Origin: Chitinophagaceae bacterium
GTDB taxonomy: Bacteria; Bacteroidota; Bacteroidia; Chitinophagales; UBA10324
Length of the DNA: 64,000 bases
NCBI GenBank assembly: GCA_947469485.1
Contig: CANIPU010000001.1
Span: forward strand, 170,001-234,000
Direction: 5' to 3'
Part shown: piece by piece, positions 60,700 through 64,000 of the stretch
Numbering within the stretch: the stretch's first letter is position 1
Layout: each line of letters begins with the position of its first letter
The notes under the pieces: generated by a model
What the model was told of the DNA's origin: nothing
Database searches by the model: none
What the model saw: only the letters and a program-made list of their open reading frames with translations
Translations under genes and position numbers: made by a program

Positions 60700-62000
60700 A
60701 TAATACAGTAGCAATAGTCGGACGACCAAATGTTGGAAAGTCAACATTATACAATCGTTTAGTGGGCGAGAGAATGGCAATCGTTGACGATTTCAGTGGC
60801 GTTACACGCGATCGGCTTTATGGAATTGGGGAGTGGAATGGGAAATCATTTAATATAATAGACACGGGTGGATTTGTTACACATTCCGATGATGTATTTG
60901 AATCCGAAATAAGAAAGCAAGTTGAAATTGCAATTGATGAAGCTACAGTTATTTTGTTTGTTGTTGATGTAACCTGCGGAATTACCGATTTGGAATTGGA
61001 TATAGCTGATATGCTTCGGCGAACCAATAAAAAAGTACTGGTTGCTGTTAATAAAGTGGATAATAATGCGCGCCTTTTAGATGCTAATGAATTTTATAGC
61101 CTGGGTTTTGAAAGTGTATTTTTTATAGCCTCAATTAGTGGAAGCGGTACCGGAGAACTTCTGGATGAGGTAGTATTAAATATTGATGACGAAGCCGAAG
61201 TTTTACGAACTGATATTCCACGATTTGCCATAGTTGGCCAACCTAATGTAGGCAAAAGTTCCATGGTAAACGCCATGCTTGGTCAGGATAGAAACATAGT
61301 AACTGATATTGCCGGAACCACCCGCGATTCCATTCATACTTATTATAATCTTTTTCACAAAGAATTTTATTTAGTAGATACAGCTGGAATACGCAAAAAA
61401 GCCAAGGTGCACGAATTTCTTGAATTCTACTCTGTTATCAGAGCAATAAAAGCAATGGATGAAGCGGATATTATTGTTCTTATGATTGATGCCACAATGG
61501 GGATTGAGCAACAGGACCTTAATATTTTTAGTATGGCTGTAAAAAAGAAAAAAGGAATTGTAATAGTTGTAAATAAATGGGATTTAGTTGAAAAAAGCAC
61601 AAAAACAACCAAGATTTTTGAAGAAAGCATTCATCACAGAATTGCTCCATTTAAAGATGTTCCTATCGTTTTCACCTCAGTTGTTGAAAAACAACGGATT
61701 TTCAAAGTTATTGAAGAAGCAATAAAAGTTCATGAAAATCGTAAACGCAAAATCTCAACATCTGTCTTAAATGAAGTAATGATAAAGGTGATTGGTGAAA
61801 CCCCTCCTCCATCCTATCGCGGCAATTATGTTCAAATTAAATATGTAACTCAGCTGCCGACCTACTTTCCGGCATTTGCCTTTTTCTGTAACCATCCTGC
61901 AGAAATAAAGGAGCCGTATCGTAATTTTCTGGAAAATCAACTGCGTAAAAACTTTGATTTTCATGGAACTCCAATTCAGATCTATTTCAGAAAAAAATGA
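60696..62000 (+). CDS. der: Ribosome biogenesis GTPase Der (EngA)
   Basis: Two G domains: GRPNVGKSTLYNRLVGERMAIV and GQPNVGKSSMVNAMLGQDRNIVTDIAGTTRDS. Confidence 0.97.
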   Translation: MNNTVAIVGRPNVGKSTLYNRLVGERMAIVDDFSGVTRDRLYGIGEWNGKSFNIIDTGGFVTHSDDVFESEIRKQVEIAIDEATVILFVVDVTCGITDLELDIADMLRRTNKKVLVAVNKVDNNARLLDANEFYSLGFESVFFIASISGSGTGELLDEVVLNIDDEAEVLRTDIPRFAIVGQPNVGKSSMVNAMLGQDRNIVTDIAGTTRDSIHTYYNLFHKEFYLVDTAGIRKKAKVHEFLEFYSVIRAIKAMDEADIIVLMIDATMGIEQQDLNIFSMAVKKKKGIVIVVNKWDLVEKSTKTTKIFEESIHHRIAPFKDVPIVFTSVVEKQRIFKVIEEAIKVHENRKRKISTSVLNEVMIKVIGETPPPSYRGNYVQIKYVTQLPTYFPAFAFFCNHPAEIKEPYRNFLENQLRKNFDFHGTPIQIYFRKK

Positions 62001-62008
62001 TTCATAAC

Positions 62009-62038
62009 TTGTAGGTTATGTAAACATGATTATTTTTG
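62009..62038 (+). promoter_or_regulatory. Bacteroidota-type promoter (TTG-N19-TAnnTTTG)
   Basis: TTG at 62009-62011, 19-nt spacer, TATTTTTG at 62031-62038, 26 nt upstream of the 62065 ATG. Confidence 0.65.
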
Positions 62039-62064
62039 CGCTCATTAAAAAAATTAAACCCAAA

Positions 62065-62244
62065 ATGAAAAAAATTTTCACCATCCTTGCTGCTGTAGCT
62101 GTAGTATCCCTCGCTGCCTGCAATTCATCAACTGAAAGTACTGAAGCTACTGATTCAACAGCGGCTCCAACTGAAGCAGTTGATTCTGTAAGTGCTCCTG
62201 CACCTGTTGATTCTACTGCTCATGTAGATTCTGCTGCTCACTAA
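62065..62244 (+). CDS. Small Ala/Thr/Ser-rich lipoprotein
   Basis: MKKIFTILAAVAVVSLAACNSSTEST... lipobox; low-complexity tail. Confidence 0.8.
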   Translation: MKKIFTILAAVAVVSLAACNSSTESTEATDSTAAPTEAVDSVSAPAPVDSTAHVDSAAH

Positions 62245-62312
62245 GTTGAAATCTTAGTCCGGCTTAATGGATCCGGTTGGACTGATAAAAAGTTGATCAA
62301 CTTAAAATTTTA

Positions 62313-62346
62313 AAACCCTCATCATAAACGGTGAGGGTTTTTTATT
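62313..62346. terminator. Intrinsic terminator after small lipoprotein
   Basis: AAACCCTCA...TGAGGGTTT followed by TTTTATTT. Confidence 0.85.
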
Positions 62347-63886
62347 TCTTTTCCAATAGTGATATTGCTTTAAGAACATCATTGTCGGTTTTATTCAGAA
62401 AACGGAAATATTCGTTTTCATCATTCAGCATTCGAGCCGATAAACTTTCAATAGTATTCAACAATTGCTTTTTCTGCATAGCATTTAAGGAATTAAAGTT
62501 GATTTTTAAAACAGGCTCAATCAATTTAGCATCGCTTAAAGAAAAAACTCTTGAATAATTTACAGCAAATTGATAAGCTGATTCCTGAATTAATGTTTGA
62601 CTTAATCCTGAAATTGAAGCACCGAATAAACTAGTATCTATACTAACAAAAACATCAGGTACAATTCCACCTCCACCATACACAACCCTTCCTGATTCGG
62701 TATAATATTTTGTAGTATCTGTTAGTTTAATACTATCCCTGCTGGTCAATTCGCCATTTCCGTAACGATTTACCATTTCATGATAATAGTTTTCTGTACC
62801 GTCTTTATATGATTTCTGTATACTTCGTCCAGAAGGAGTAAAATACCTGGCAATAGTTAATCGCAAACCGCTGCTATCACTTAAAGTATATTGTTCTTGT
62901 ACCAACCCTTTACCAAATGAGCGACGACCAACAATTGTTGCCCGATCATAGTCCTGTAAAGCACCAGCGAGGATTTCACTAGCCGACGCACTCTCGTCAT
63001 CAATCAGTACACATATCTCGCCCTTTTCAAACAAACCTATTTTGCCTGTATAATATTCCTTCTTTGGATAAACTCGTCCAACAGTATAAACCACTAATTT
63101 TTTCTCTGATAAAAATTCATCCGCAATATAAACAGCAATTTCAAGCACTCCGCCACCATTGCCGCGCAAATCAAGAATCAGTTTTTTCATTCCCGATTCT
63201 TTAAGTTTGTTTAAAGAACTATGCATTTCGTCTTCAGTAGTTTCACTGAATCGCTCCATTTTTATATATCCTATATCTGACGAAATCATATAAGAAGCAG
63301 TTACACTTGATAGTGGAATTTTTCCTCTGATGATTGTGAAATATTTTGTATCAGGTATCCCTCTTCGCCTTATTCCAAGTTTAACTTTTGTTCCACCAGC
63401 TCCTTTCAATTTACCTTTTATGGAATCATCGGTATAGTTTTTTCCGGTAACCAAATCGTCATTAACACTCACAATTTTATCTCCCTTTTTAATTCCTGCC
63501 TGTGCAGAAGGCCCACCCTGAAATACATTTACAACTGTGATAGTATCAAACACACGAAAAAATTCAATCCCAATTCCGTCAAAGCTTCCTTTCATTTGTT
63601 GATTTACTTCCAGTAATCGCTTGTATGGAATAAAAACCGAATGAGGATCCAACTGTAACAACAATGCTTCAATTCCCTTTTGATTTATTGAATTAAGATT
63701 AACAGTATCTACATATTTAGCAGATACATATGAAATCACTTCGTCCATTGTATTCGGTTTTCCATTGCCACTGAATGATATTTTATTGCCCCCGGAGAGC
63801 AACATTCCCATTTGAATTCCCATTACGAGAACAACAGCAAGCATCACCGGCATCCATATTTTAATATTTCCTTTCATTGTTGGCAA
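62342..63886 (-). CDS. S41 family carboxy-terminal processing peptidase with PDZ domain
   Basis: GIGIEFFRVFDTITVVNVFQGGPSAQAGIKKGDKIVSVND (PDZ), LRGNGGGVLEIAV, CVLIDDESASASEILAGALQDYDRATIVGRRSFGKGLVQ. Confidence 0.95.
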   Translation of the reverse strand: MPTMKGNIKIWMPVMLAVVLVMGIQMGMLLSGGNKISFSGNGKPNTMDEVISYVSAKYVDTVNLNSINQKGIEALLLQLDPHSVFIPYKRLLEVNQQMKGSFDGIGIEFFRVFDTITVVNVFQGGPSAQAGIKKGDKIVSVNDDLVTGKNYTDDSIKGKLKGAGGTKVKLGIRRRGIPDTKYFTIIRGKIPLSSVTASYMISSDIGYIKMERFSETTEDEMHSSLNKLKESGMKKLILDLRGNGGGVLEIAVYIADEFLSEKKLVVYTVGRVYPKKEYYTGKIGLFEKGEICVLIDDESASASEILAGALQDYDRATIVGRRSFGKGLVQEQYTLSDSSGLRLTIARYFTPSGRSIQKSYKDGTENYYHEMVNRYGNGELTSRDSIKLTDTTKYYTESGRVVYGGGGIVPDVFVSIDTSLFGASISGLSQTLIQESAYQFAVNYSRVFSLSDAKLIEPVLKINFNSLNAMQKKQLLNTIESLSARMLNDENEYFRFLNKTDNDVLKAISLLEKK

Positions 63887-64000
63887 AGAAACAATGATTT
63901 TACTATCAACAACATTTGAGCAAAAATTTTTCTTTTTTTAGAAAATTATTTCTGCTCTTATGAAGTAATTACTTTTGCAACTGATTATGCAAAAAACAAC

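Overview
This is an AT-rich chromosomal window from a Bacteroidota-like genome. Evidence for the phylum: PorX and T9SS C-terminal sorting domains, the LpxC-FabZ fusion, type III glutamine synthetase, DUF1573/DUF4296/DUF3098 proteins, and TAnnTTTG-type -7 promoter elements. Most of it is ordinary core gene content: lipid A genes (lpxD, lpxC/fabZ, lpxA), alaS, leuS, gatB, gcvP, era, der, def, ruvX, ftsX, polX, porX, a CoA-transferase pair, HPPD, HMG-CoA lyase and an initiator tRNA-fMet.

The accessory stretch is about 9.1-11.8 kb. It holds a VapC-type toxin-antitoxin pair, then a ~1.5 kb cassette made of a strong hairpin, a 346-aa orphan protein, a short GC-richer leader and a degenerate array of eleven 21-bp units (about 11432-11662). 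The array has no indels, and a G followed by A recurs exactly every 21 bp, which is two helical turns. This array plus the orphan gene is my best candidate for an undescribed system.

Other items worth a second look: a one-base frameshift at an A7 tract in an OmpA/TSP3 outer-membrane protein; a 24-aa Lys/Ala histone-like mini-gene behind a ~540-bp AT-rich leader with two perfect dyads; a four-helix-bundle (S23/Avd-like) gene bracketed by inverted GTAAATACAAG repeats; a 43-aa orphan small ORF; and a recurring extended -7 motif close to start codons. No searches were run. Product names come from reading the translations.
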